Shown: in pieces, positions 56,851 through 64,000 of the stretch | How the letters are laid out: every line of letters starts with the position of its first letter | How positions within the stretch are numbered: the first letter of the stretch is position 1 | Assembly (NCBI RefSeq): GCF_014649755.1 | Contig: NZ_BMTQ01000003.1 | Location: forward strand, 434,001 to 498,000 | Direction: 5' to 3' | From: Streptomyces litmocidini | GTDB taxonomy: Bacteria; Actinomycetota; Actinomycetes; Streptomycetales; Streptomycetaceae | DNA length: 64,000 nucleotides | Notes under the pieces: generated by a model | Database searches by the model: none | What the model was told of the DNA's origin: nothing | What the model saw: the letters and a program-made list of their open reading frames with translations, nothing else | Program-made: the position numbers and the translations under genes

Positions 56851-59472
56851 ATGGAAGCCACCACGATTCCGGAGCTGATGGCCTACTGTCAGGCCGATCC
56901 GGCCTTCTTCGAACCGCCGTGGCACATGCGGGACGAGGACAGTCTGTTCGAGGCCGGGACGCGGCCCTGCCCGCCCGGCTGGCGCCGCCGCGCCAACGGT
57001 CTGTGGACGGTCCTCGAACCCCGGGACGGGCGGCTGCCCGAGCAGGGCTGGAAGATCCACGTGTCCGCCACGGCCGCCGACGCGGCCGCCGTGTGCGACC
57101 TCGTCTCCGCGTTCTGCCTCGCCCGGGGCGTCACCTTCAAGTTCCTCCGCAGCGGGGCCGCGCTGCGTCTCCTGAACAGCAAGTACGCCGACCGGGGCGG
57201 CAGCGGCAAGCTCCTCACCCTGTACCCGGCGGACGACACCGTCCTCGGCGAGCTGCTGCCGGAGCTCGCGGCGCTCCTGAAGGGCTTCACCGGCCCGTAC
57301 GTCCTCAGCGACGTCCGGTACGAGGACTCCCCCGTGTACGTGCGGTACGGCGCGTTCGTGCCGCTGACGTACACGGCGCCCGGCGGCGAGCTCGTGTACG
57401 CCGTGCGGGCGCCGGACGGCTCCCTGGTGCCGGACCGGCGCGACCCGGTCTTCACGGTCCCGGAGTGGGTGACGGTCCCGGAGGTGCTGCGGGAGTCGGT
57501 CGAGCGCCGCACGGCGGGCGGCGGGGAGTTCCCGTACCTGATCGAGAAGTCGCTGCACTTCTCCAACGGCGGCGGGGTCTACCTGGCCAGGTCCCGGGAC
57601 GGGGGCGGCTACGTCGTCCTCGTGGAGGCCCGGCCGCACGCGGGCCTCGACCGCGACGGCGCCGACGCCGTCGCCCGGCTGGCCCGGCAGCGGGAGGTCC
57701 TGGAGCGGCTCGACGGCCTCGACTGCGTGCCCCGGGTCCTCGACCACCTGGTCGTCTGGGAGCACCACTTCCTCGTCGAGGAGTACGTCGAGGGCGAGAC
57801 GCTCCTGGAGGAGGTGTTCGCCCGCTATCCGCTCGGGAGTCCCGAGCCCTCGGACGAGTGGCTCGCCGAGTACACCGAGTGGGCGACCGGCGTCCTGGCG
57901 AAGGTGGACCGGGCGCTGACGGCCGTCCACGCGCGCGGGGTGCGCTTCGCCGACCTGCATCCGGCGAACGTCATCCTGCGGCCCGACGGGCGGGTGGCCC
58001 TGATCGACTTCGAGATCGCCGGCGACCTCGACGACCCGAAGCCGCCGGCGCTCGGCGCGCCCGGCTTCACCGCGCCCGAGGGGATGTCCGGGCGGGAGGC
58101 CGACGCGTACGCCCTGAACTGCCTGCGGCAGTGGATGTTCCTGCCGGTCAACCCGCTCCAGGAGCGCGACCCCGTCAAGTACGCCACCCTCACCGACGTC
58201 ATCACCGCGCACTTCCCGGTGCCCGAGGGCTTCGGCGCCCGTCTCGTCCGCAAACTGGGCGAGGGTCGCGAGCCCTTCGGCGAGGACACCGCGGCCCGGC
58301 TGTTCGCCGGGACGCCGGAGGACTGGCCCGCCGTGCGGGACGCCCTGGTCGCCGGCATCCGGGCGAGCGCGACCCCGGGGCGCACGGACCGGCTCTTCCC
58401 CGGCGACCCCCAGCAGTTCGGCACGGGCGGCCTCTCCGTCGCCTCCGGAGCCGCCGGGGTGCTGTGGGCGCTGCGTCAGGCGGGCGCCGAGGTGCCGGAG
58501 GAGCACGTGGAGTGGCTGACGGCGGCCGTGCGGCGGGCGAAGGACCCGCGCCCCGGTCTGATGGACGGTCTGCACGGCGTGGCGGCGGCACTCGACGCGC
58601 TCGGGCGCCGTGACGAGGCCCTGGACGCGCTCGACCGGGCCCGCGCGCTCCACGCGGGGCTGCGGGCGCCCGGACTGCACTCGGGTCTCGCGGGCGCCGG
58701 CCTGGGGCTGCTCGGCTTCGCCTCGCTCACCGGCGACGGCGGACTGCGCGCGGAGGCCCTCGGCATCGGCGAGACGCTCGCCGCGGAGCTGGGGCGCGCG
58801 GACTCCGCGATGTTCCCGGCGCGGGGGCGGGTGGGGCTCGAACACGGGCTCGCGGGCGTGGCGTACTTCTTCCTGCGGCTCCACGAGCTCACCGGCGACC
58901 CCCGTCACCTGGAGTCGGCGCGGACGGCGCTGCGCCGGGAGACGGACCGGGGGCAGTTCCTCCCGGACGGGGGCTTCCGGCTCCTGTACGGCAACCGGCA
59001 CCTGGTCTACCTGGGGCCCGGCAGCGGCGGTCTCGCGCTGGTCCTCGCCCGGTACCTCGCGCGCCCCGGCGACGCCGGGGACCCCGACGCCACGGATCCC
59101 GACGCCGCCGAGTTCGCGCGGGTCGTCGCCGGGGTGCGGCACGCCTGCCGGGCACCGTTCGTCCGCCATCCCGCGCTGTTCATGGGGCGGGCCGGCATCA
59201 TCGCCACCCTCGGTCTTCTCGACGTGCCCGAGGACCGGCCGCACGTGCGCGAGCACGTCCGGCGGCTGTCCTGGCACGCCGTCTCCCACGAAGGCCTCCC
59301 GGCCTTCCCCGGCAACCAGCTCCTGCGGCTGTCCATGGACCTGGACAGCGGTTCGGCGGGCGTGCTCGTCGCCCTCGGCGTCGCGTTCGAACGGAACGCG
59401 TCGATCGTCCCCTTCCTCGATCTGCGGGCGCCCGCGACCGGGGAACCGCTTCCGGAACACGGAGGGAGGTGA
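56851..59472 (+). CDS. lanKC: class III lanthionine synthetase (LanKC)
   Basis: An 873-residue three-domain enzyme that dehydrates Ser/Thr by phosphorylation/elimination and then cyclises. Residues 1-200 are the lyase-like domain ([40 protein letters not shown]). Residues 220-480 are the kinase: catalytic D368 in [11 protein letters not shown] and DFE at 386-388. However, the position I expect to be the ATP-binding Lys (V-x-L-K-E-A-R-P-H-A-G in relatives) is V258 here. Residues 510-860 are a LanC-like fold ([41 protein letters not shown]) without zinc-binding Cys/His, as in class III rather than class IV. ATG 56851 follows a GGGAG. The precursor gene begins 6 bp after its stop. Confidence 0.92.
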   Translation: MEATTIPELMAYCQADPAFFEPPWHMRDEDSLFEAGTRPCPPGWRRRANGLWTVLEPRDGRLPEQGWKIHVSATAADAAAVCDLVSAFCLARGVTFKFLRSGAALRLLNSKYADRGGSGKLLTLYPADDTVLGELLPELAALLKGFTGPYVLSDVRYEDSPVYVRYGAFVPLTYTAPGGELVYAVRAPDGSLVPDRRDPVFTVPEWVTVPEVLRESVERRTAGGGEFPYLIEKSLHFSNGGGVYLARSRDGGGYVVLVEARPHAGLDRDGADAVARLARQREVLERLDGLDCVPRVLDHLVVWEHHFLVEEYVEGETLLEEVFARYPLGSPEPSDEWLAEYTEWATGVLAKVDRALTAVHARGVRFADLHPANVILRPDGRVALIDFEIAGDLDDPKPPALGAPGFTAPEGMSGREADAYALNCLRQWMFLPVNPLQERDPVKYATLTDVITAHFPVPEGFGARLVRKLGEGREPFGEDTAARLFAGTPEDWPAVRDALVAGIRASATPGRTDRLFPGDPQQFGTGGLSVASGAAGVLWALRQAGAEVPEEHVEWLTAAVRRAKDPRPGLMDGLHGVAAALDALGRRDEALDALDRARALHAGLRAPGLHSGLAGAGLGLLGFASLTGDGGLRAEALGIGETLAAELGRADSAMFPARGRVGLEHGLAGVAYFFLRLHELTGDPRHLESARTALRRETDRGQFLPDGGFRLLYGNRHLVYLGPGSGGLALVLARYLARPGDAGDPDATDPDAAEFARVVAGVRHACRAPFVRHPALFMGRAGIIATLGLLDVPEDRPHVREHVRRLSWHAVSHEGLPAFPGNQLLRLSMDLDSGSAGVLVALGVAFERNASIVPFLDLRAPATGEPLPEHGGR
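59465..59472 (+). promoter_or_regulatory. near-perfect Shine-Dalgarno for the precursor
   Basis: GGAGGTGA (59465-59472) matches the 16S 3' end almost exactly, sits within the last codons and stop of LanKC, and is 8 nt (from GGAGG) before the precursor ATG. It is the strongest ribosome site in the cluster, as expected for a precursor needed in excess. Confidence 0.85.
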
Positions 59473-59477
59473 GAGAG

Positions 59478-59570
59478 ATGGCCTGCGTTCTCCAGCTGCA
59501 GTCGCTCGGCGAGGCCGAGTCCGCGCACCCCTGCAACAGCATCGTGACCTCCTACAAGGGCACCTGCTGA
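59478..59570 (+). CDS. lanA: class III lanthipeptide precursor (30 residues)
   Basis: A tiny gene directly after LanKC with a near-consensus ribosome site. The leader-like N-terminus contains V-L-Q-L-Q-S-L (4-10), matching the conserved L-x-L-Q leader motif of class III precursors (RamS starts similarly). The C-terminal [12 protein letters not shown] (19-30) is a plausible core: S21-I-V-T24 followed by five residues and C30 fits the S-x-x-(S/T)-x3-5-C pattern that gives labionin (or a methyl-labionin, as T24 is Thr). C19, S25, T29 and Y26 are additional sites for rings or P450 oxidation. At 30 residues it is short for the class. No second precursor was found nearby. Confidence 0.85.
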   Translation: MACVLQLQSLGEAESAHPCNSIVTSYKGTC

Positions 59571-59576
59571 CGGGTC

Positions 59577-59613
59577 CGGTGCCGGGGCCGCCCCCACGGC
59601 GGCCCCGGCACCG
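59577..59613 (+). terminator. strong hairpin between precursor and exporter genes
   Basis: 59577-59592 pairs perfectly with 59598-59613 (16 bp, loop CCCAC) 6 bp after the precursor stop, with no U-tract. GGCCCCGGCACCGACG (59601-59616) repeats at 59627-59642. It is placed like the partial terminator or stabiliser that raises precursor over downstream mRNA in lanthipeptide operons. Confidence 0.65.
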
Positions 59614-59686
59614 ACGATCCCCGCAGGGCCCCGGCACCGACGGCCCGGCGGGGCGCCGGCGTCCCCGACCCGCTTCGAGGAATCCC

Positions 59687-61522
59687 GTGAAGACACCGCC
59701 CCACCACCCCGACGTCCCGCCCGAGGAGTCCGCGGCGCCACCGGAGGAGGCCACGGCACCCCCCGGGCGGCCCGGCGCCTCCGTCCGGCGCGTCCTGCTC
59801 GACCACGTCCGCCCCTCCTGGCCGGCGCTCGCCCTCGGCGCCCTGCTGAGCCTGGTGACCGCCGCCGCCGGGCTGACGATCCCGCTCGTGGCCGAGCGGC
59901 TCATCGACGGCCTGACCCACGACCGGCCCCTCGACGGCGTGCTGTGGGCGATGGGGGTCCTCGTCGCCGTCACCGCGCTCGCGGGCCCGGTCGCGCAATA
60001 CGTGCTGCGCCGGGCCGCCGAGACGGTCGTCCTCACCGCGCGACGGCGCCTCTCCTCGCACCTCCTGCGGCTGCGGATCGGCGAGTTCGACCGGACCGAG
60101 CCCGGCGACCTGATCGCCCGGGTCACCTCCGACGCGGCCCTGCTCCGGCAGGTCACCACCGACGCGCTCGTCGGCACCGCCACCGGGGCGCTCACCCTCG
60201 TCGTGACCACGGCCCTGATGTGCCTGCTCGACCCGGTGCTCACCGGCGTGACGCTCGGCGTGCTGCTCCTCGCGGGCTGGGTGGTGCGCACGGTCATGGC
60301 GCGCGTCAACGAGGCCGGGACCGCCGCCCAGGAGTCGGTCGGCGCGGTCGGCGCCGCCCTGGAGCGGGCGCTCGGCGCGCTGCGCACGATGAAGGCCTCC
60401 GGAGCGGAGGACCGGGCCGAGGCCGCCGTCCACGCGGCGGCCGAGAGCTCCTGGCGGGCCGGGGTGCGGGCGGCGAAGTGGCTCGCGCTCGCCGGCAACA
60501 CCGCCGAACTCGCCGTGCAGACCGCCTTCTTCACCGTCCTCGCGATCGGCGGCAGCCGGGTCGCCTCCGGTGCCCTGGACGTCGGCCGGCTCATCGCCTT
60601 CCTGATGTACGTGTTCTACCTGGTGCCCGCCGTGCAGCAACTCGTCGGCGGCGTCAGCCAGTACCACCTGGGCGCGGCCGCGGTGAACCGCATCCGGGAG
60701 ACGGAGTCGCTGCGCGCCGAACCGGCGGGCCGGGGGCCGGAGCCGGGCGCGCCGGCCGCGGAACCCGCCCGCTCCCCCGTACCGGCCCGTCTGGAGTTCC
60801 GGGACGTGCACTTCCGGTACGGCCCCGAACTGCCGCCCGTGCACCGGGGGGTGAGCTTCTCCGTCCCGTCCCGGGGCACGACGGCGTTCGTCGGCCCGTC
60901 CGGAGCGGGCAAGACCACCCTCTTCTCGCTCCTGGAGCGCTTCTACGACGCCTCGGCAGGCAGCATCCTCCTGGACGGGCGCCGCCTGGACGGCTGGGAC
61001 CTGCGGGAACTGCGCTCCCTCATCGGTTACGTGGAGCAGGACGCGCCCGTCGTGTCCGGCTCCCTGCGGGAGAACCTGCTGCTCGGCCGGCCCGGCGCGA
61101 GCGGTCCCGAGCTGGACCGGGTCCTGCGCACGGCGCGCCTCGACGAGCTGGTGGAGCGCCTGCCGGAGGGGCTGGACACGCTGGTGGGGCATCGCGGCAC
61201 CCGGCTCTCCGGGGGGCAGCGGCAGCGGGTGGCGATCGCCCGGGCGCTGCTCCGCCGCCCCCGGCTGCTGCTCCTGGACGAGGCGACGTCGCAGCTGGAC
61301 GCGGTGAACGAGGCCGCGCTGCGGGACACCGTCGCCGACGTCGCGCGGACGACGACGGTCCTGATCGTGGCGCACCGGCTGTCCACGGTCGCGACGGCGG
61401 ACCGGATCGTCGTGCTCGACGGGGGCGTCGTGCGGGCGGTCGGCACGCACGCCGAACTCCTCGCCGGTGACCCCCTCTACGCCGAACTGGCCGCGACCCA
61501 GTTCCTCGAACCCACCGCCTGA
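59687..61522 (+). CDS. ABC exporter (permease-ATPase fusion)
   Basis: A 611-residue half-transporter: six membrane helices (about 50-340; [60 protein letters not shown]) followed by an ATPase domain with [76 protein letters not shown] and the H-loop [15 protein letters not shown]. No N-terminal C39 peptidase, so it should export without cleaving the leader. GTG 59687 has CGAGG 6 nt upstream. Likely secretes the modified peptide. Confidence 0.93.
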   Translation: MKTPPHHPDVPPEESAAPPEEATAPPGRPGASVRRVLLDHVRPSWPALALGALLSLVTAAAGLTIPLVAERLIDGLTHDRPLDGVLWAMGVLVAVTALAGPVAQYVLRRAAETVVLTARRRLSSHLLRLRIGEFDRTEPGDLIARVTSDAALLRQVTTDALVGTATGALTLVVTTALMCLLDPVLTGVTLGVLLLAGWVVRTVMARVNEAGTAAQESVGAVGAALERALGALRTMKASGAEDRAEAAVHAAAESSWRAGVRAAKWLALAGNTAELAVQTAFFTVLAIGGSRVASGALDVGRLIAFLMYVFYLVPAVQQLVGGVSQYHLGAAAVNRIRETESLRAEPAGRGPEPGAPAAEPARSPVPARLEFRDVHFRYGPELPPVHRGVSFSVPSRGTTAFVGPSGAGKTTLFSLLERFYDASAGSILLDGRRLDGWDLRELRSLIGYVEQDAPVVSGSLRENLLLGRPGASGPELDRVLRTARLDELVERLPEGLDTLVGHRGTRLSGGQRQRVAIARALLRRPRLLLLDEATSQLDAVNEAALRDTVADVARTTTVLIVAHRLSTVATADRIVVLDGGVVRAVGTHAELLAGDPLYAELAATQFLEPTA

Positions 61523-61623
61523 ACCCACCGCCTGAACCCACTGTCAGGGCCCGTCGCCCGGACCCGCCGCCCGGACCCACCGTCAGGGCCCGCCGCCCGG
61601 ACCCGGCGTCCGGCCCGGCGTCC
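61508..61623. repeat. tandem repeats over the exporter 3' end and following gap
   Basis: GAACCCACCGCCT occurs at 61508-61520 and 61521-61533, partly at 61534; the first copy holds the exporter's last codons and stop. Further degenerate GCCCGGACCC units continue to about 61623. Slippage-type duplication of the gene end. Confidence 0.6.
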
Positions 61624-61675
61624 GAGCCCCGCGCCCGAACCCCGCCCGATCCCCGGCCCCCTGGAGGTCCGCCCG

Positions 61676-62887
61676 ATGGAATGCCCGTACGCCGGATCCG
61701 GACGCCCGCCCGTGATCGGCGCGGAGATGCTCAGAGACCACCCGGCCCTGACGCGGCTGCGCGAGAGCGGCACGGTGGAGGTCAGCCTCGGCGGCCGCGA
61801 GGACGGACTGATGGTCACCCGGTACGAGGTGGCCGCCGCCGTCCTGGTCGAACCGGCCCTGCGCGGCGAGCACCCGCTCGCCGCGTCGATGCGCACCGGC
61901 GCGGACGAAGAGGCCTGCGACGAGGAGCAGTTGTTCTTCCTGCCGACCGAGGAGCACCGCCGGATCCGCCGCACGGTCTCCCGGCAGCTGACCCACCGCC
62001 GGGTCGCGGCGCTCGTCCCGCGCGTCCGGCGGGAGGCCGACCTGCTGCTCGCGGCCGTGCCGCCGGGCGAGGCCGTCGACCTGGTGCGGGTGTTCTCCCG
62101 TCCGTTCCCGGTCGCGGTGCTCTGCGAACTCCTGGGGATCCCCCGGGAGGAGCGGGGGTACGTCCGCGACTACCTGTACGGCTGGGTCGCGGAGTACGGC
62201 GGGGCGAGCACCGTCACGGAGAGCGCGGGCCACGCGCTGTCCCGGTATCTGGAGGGGCTGATCGAGGCGCGGGCCGGGTCGCCCGGGGACGACCTGATCA
62301 GCGCGATGCTCCGGCGGGGCGGCGAGGACGCGGAACTGCTGCGGGAGGACGTCCTGGCCGCCGTCCGGTTCCTGCTCGTCGCGGGCCACCGCCCGGTCAC
62401 CCGGCTGATCACCGACGGCCTGGAGCTGCTGCTGCGGCAGCGGGAGCACTGGGAGCGGCTCGTCGCCGACCCGGGCCGGCTCGACGCCACCGTCGAGGAG
62501 CTGCTGCGCCACGTCACCCCGACGACGCTGGCGTCCCGCTACGCCGGGGTGCCGACCGAGGTGGACGGCTCCGCGCTGGCCGGCGGCGACGGGGTGCACT
62601 GCGCCCTCGCGGCCGTCAACCGGGACCCGGACCGCTTCGAGGACCCGGACCGCTTCGACCCCGACCGGACGCCCAACGCCCATCTGTCCTTCGGCCTCGG
62701 GCACAAGCACTGCCTGGGCTCGGCGCTCGCCCGCGCCGAGCTGCGGACCGCCTTCGGCACCCTGGTCGCCCGCTTCCCGCGTCTGGCCCTCGCCGAACCG
62801 GCCCCGGCGGCCGAGGAGGAGCCCGGGCGGCGACGCCTCCGGGTGGTCCTGGACCCGGACGGCGACCACGAACCCGTACAGCGCTGA
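61676..62887 (+). CDS. cytochrome P450
   Basis: A 403-residue bacterial P450: PFPVAVLCELLGIPREERGY, VEELLRHVTPTTLASRYAGV (E-x-x-R), heme ligand C346 in FGLGHKHCLGSALARAELRT. The I-helix reads A-G-H-R-P-V-T (236-242) instead of the usual A-G-H-E-T-T, losing the acid-alcohol pair that normally activates oxygen; the same R-P replacement is present in the first P450 of the cluster. Ten bp ahead of the radical SAM gene, so co-transcribed. Presumed tailoring enzyme of the lanthipeptide. Confidence 0.9.
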   Translation: MECPYAGSGRPPVIGAEMLRDHPALTRLRESGTVEVSLGGREDGLMVTRYEVAAAVLVEPALRGEHPLAASMRTGADEEACDEEQLFFLPTEEHRRIRRTVSRQLTHRRVAALVPRVRREADLLLAAVPPGEAVDLVRVFSRPFPVAVLCELLGIPREERGYVRDYLYGWVAEYGGASTVTESAGHALSRYLEGLIEARAGSPGDDLISAMLRRGGEDAELLREDVLAAVRFLLVAGHRPVTRLITDGLELLLRQREHWERLVADPGRLDATVEELLRHVTPTTLASRYAGVPTEVDGSALAGGDGVHCALAAVNRDPDRFEDPDRFDPDRTPNAHLSFGLGHKHCLGSALARAELRTAFGTLVARFPRLALAEPAPAAEEEPGRRRLRVVLDPDGDHEPVQR

Positions 62888-62896
62888 GGAGCCGCC

Positions 62897-63910
62897 GTGG
62901 AGATCCCCGACCACCCGCTGGAAGTCCTGTGGGACGTCACGTACGCCTGTCCCCTGCGGTGCACGCACTGCTACTCCGAGTCCGGACGGCGCCCGGCGCG
63001 CCGCCTCTCCGGCGAGGACATGCTGCGCGCCGCCGACGCGATCCTGGCCCTCGGGACGGAAGGGGTGTGCCTGGCCGGGGGCGAGCCGCTGCTCGTGCCG
63101 GAGCTGTTCGCGGTCGCCGGGCGGTTCACCGCCGCCGGGGTGCCGGTGTCGCTGTTCACCAGCGGCTGGACGCTCGACCGGGCGTCCGCCGAGGCCGCCG
63201 CGGGCGCCTTCTCGGCGGTGAGCGTGAGCCTCGACGGGGCCACGGCCGCCGTCCACGACCGGATACGGGGCCGACGCGGTTCCTTCGACCGCGCGGTGGC
63301 CGCCCTGGCGCTGCTCGCCGGCGCGGGGAACGCGGCGATCGGCGTCGACTACGTGGTCATGCGGAGCAACGCCCACCAGGTCGAGGAGTTCCTCACCGCC
63401 GTCGCTCCCCGCTTCCCGGGTCTCGGGCGGGTGTCGTTCGGGGCCGTCGTCCCGGAGGGGCTCGCCAGCCGGCCGGGTTTCGCGGAGCACGAGCTGCTCG
63501 ACGACGCGCGGGTACGGCTCCTGGGCAGCCCGGAGTACGGGCGGCGCCTCCAGGACCTCGCACCGCCGGGCGTCCGGGTGACGAGCACCGACAACCTGGC
63601 CCTGCGGATGAGCCCCGACCTGATCGCCGCGGGCGTGTGCCTGCCGGTGCTCCAGATCGAACCGGACGGCGCGGTGCGGGCGATGGCGGCCTACGAGGGG
63701 ACCGTGGGGAACGTCCTGACGGACGATCCGGCGGAGCTGTGGCGGCGGGCCGTCGCCCGCTGGCACGACCCGTTCGTACGGGAGGTCCTGGCCCCGGTGC
63801 GGACCATGCGGGAGTGGGCGGAGGCCACGCGGGCGATCGACCTCCGCTTCGGCACGGAGGCGGACCGGCGGCGGATCGCCCGCCGTCCGGCGTTCGTCCC
63901 GGGCGGCTGA
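62897..63910 (+). CDS. radical SAM enzyme
   Basis: A 337-residue radical SAM protein: cluster motif C18-P-L-R-C22-T-H-C25, VCLAGGEPLLVPELF, SLFTSGWTLDRA and VSLDGATAAVHDRIRG. The C-terminal region (GVCLPVLQIEPDGAVRAMAA, then YEGTVGNVLTDD) has the sequence shape of a SPASM/Twitch domain but keeps only one cysteine, so auxiliary clusters are doubtful. GAGG upstream of GTG 62897. Radical SAM enzymes in RiPP clusters form thioethers, C-C crosslinks or epimers, or methylate; which applies here cannot be read. Confidence 0.9.
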   Translation: MEIPDHPLEVLWDVTYACPLRCTHCYSESGRRPARRLSGEDMLRAADAILALGTEGVCLAGGEPLLVPELFAVAGRFTAAGVPVSLFTSGWTLDRASAEAAAGAFSAVSVSLDGATAAVHDRIRGRRGSFDRAVAALALLAGAGNAAIGVDYVVMRSNAHQVEEFLTAVAPRFPGLGRVSFGAVVPEGLASRPGFAEHELLDDARVRLLGSPEYGRRLQDLAPPGVRVTSTDNLALRMSPDLIAAGVCLPVLQIEPDGAVRAMAAYEGTVGNVLTDDPAELWRRAVARWHDPFVREVLAPVRTMREWAEATRAIDLRFGTEADRRRIARRPAFVPGG

Positions 63911-63913
63911 CGG

Positions 63914-64000
63914 CTACCGGGCGGTAGGGTGGTGGAGCAGCACCGCCCGGACGCCGGAGTGGCGCGCCATCCCGTCCGTATCCCCGGCCATGAGCGGCGA
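63914..64000 (-). CDS. possible 3' end of a minus-strand gene (partial)
   Basis: From the right edge an open minus-strand frame runs to a TAG at 63914-63916, ending HSGVRAVLLHHPTAR. Its position, 3 bp past the convergent radical SAM stop, suggests the tail of a gene that begins outside the window. Only 28 residues are visible, so function cannot be assigned. Confidence 0.3.
   Translation of the reverse strand, partial: SPLMAGDTDGMARHSGVRAVLLHHPTAR

Noticed and set aside
56851..59472. Class IV (LanL) assignment of the lanthionine synthetase
   Set aside because: The cyclase domain lacks the Cys-His-Cys zinc ligands required for class IV.
59571..59686. A second lanthipeptide precursor between the first one and the exporter
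   Set aside because: The gap is occupied by a 16-bp hairpin and direct repeats; no start codon with a ribosome site and Ser/Cys-rich core is present.

Overview
The window is typical Streptomyces (or very close actinomycete) chromosome. Base composition is about 70-75% GC with strong third-position GC bias, many GTG starts and some TTG starts, ATGA-type gene overlaps, and characteristic families (DUF5997, FprB-type ferredoxin-NADP reductase, gluABCD glutamate transporter, many VOC proteins, LuxR/STAND regulators). I saw no tRNA, rRNA or CRISPR array. About fifty protein genes are supported, plus several gene remnants.

Layout. 1-3 kb: the tail of an oligopeptide-type ABC ATPase, a double alpha/beta-hydrolase and a divergent MerR regulator with a classic 19-bp-spacer MerR promoter. 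3.1-10 kb: a GntR-controlled operon of a small 2x[4Fe-4S] ferredoxin, a nitrate/sulfonate/taurine-type ABC importer (binding protein, permease, ATPase) and an AprA-like flavoprotein fused to HEAT repeats. 10-20.7 kb: a VOC protein, an SMP-30 hydrolase, an MFS/MarR divergent pair, a secreted starch-binding GH13 amylase, a hydrolase and a secreted subtilisin with a P-domain. 20.8-23.5 kb: an AurF-like diiron protein plus an FprB-type reductase behind a TetR-like palindrome, converging on a small Cyt delta-endotoxin homologue. 24-28 kb: a LysR effector domain lacking its DNA-binding half, divergent from DUF5997; a universal stress protein; a Nudix and a VOC protein.

28.3-30.6 kb is a scar region: two decayed IS transposases flank an orphan SUKH (SMI1/KNR4) immunity-type gene. 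31-35 kb: two acyl-CoA dehydrogenases and a quinone oxidoreductase in one operon. 35-39.6 kb: an XRE-cupin regulator, a VOC protein, and a small amino-sugar cluster (GntR/LacI regulator, SIS protein, PIG-L deacetylase). 39.7-47.7 kb: an S33 peptidase, nadE, two sulfite-oxidase-family molybdoenzymes around a STAND ATPase, and the tail of a dead Eis-type acetyltransferase. 47.9-51.2 kb: gluABCD, then a cyclic-nucleotide-binding protein.

The most notable region is 52-64 kb. A large LuxR regulator diverges from an apparent operon: P450 (fused to a dead alpha/beta-hydrolase-like domain), class III lanthionine synthetase (LanKC), a 30-residue precursor too short for the ORF listing, an ABC exporter, a second P450 and a radical SAM enzyme. 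I read this as a ribosomal peptide (RiPP) cluster in which labionin or lanthionine formation is combined with two P450s and a radical SAM enzyme. It reaches close to the right edge and may continue beyond it. Odd points include a missing ATP-binding lysine in LanKC and the same non-canonical I-helix in both P450s. All functional claims rest on reading the sequence and recalled family knowledge; no database search was run.
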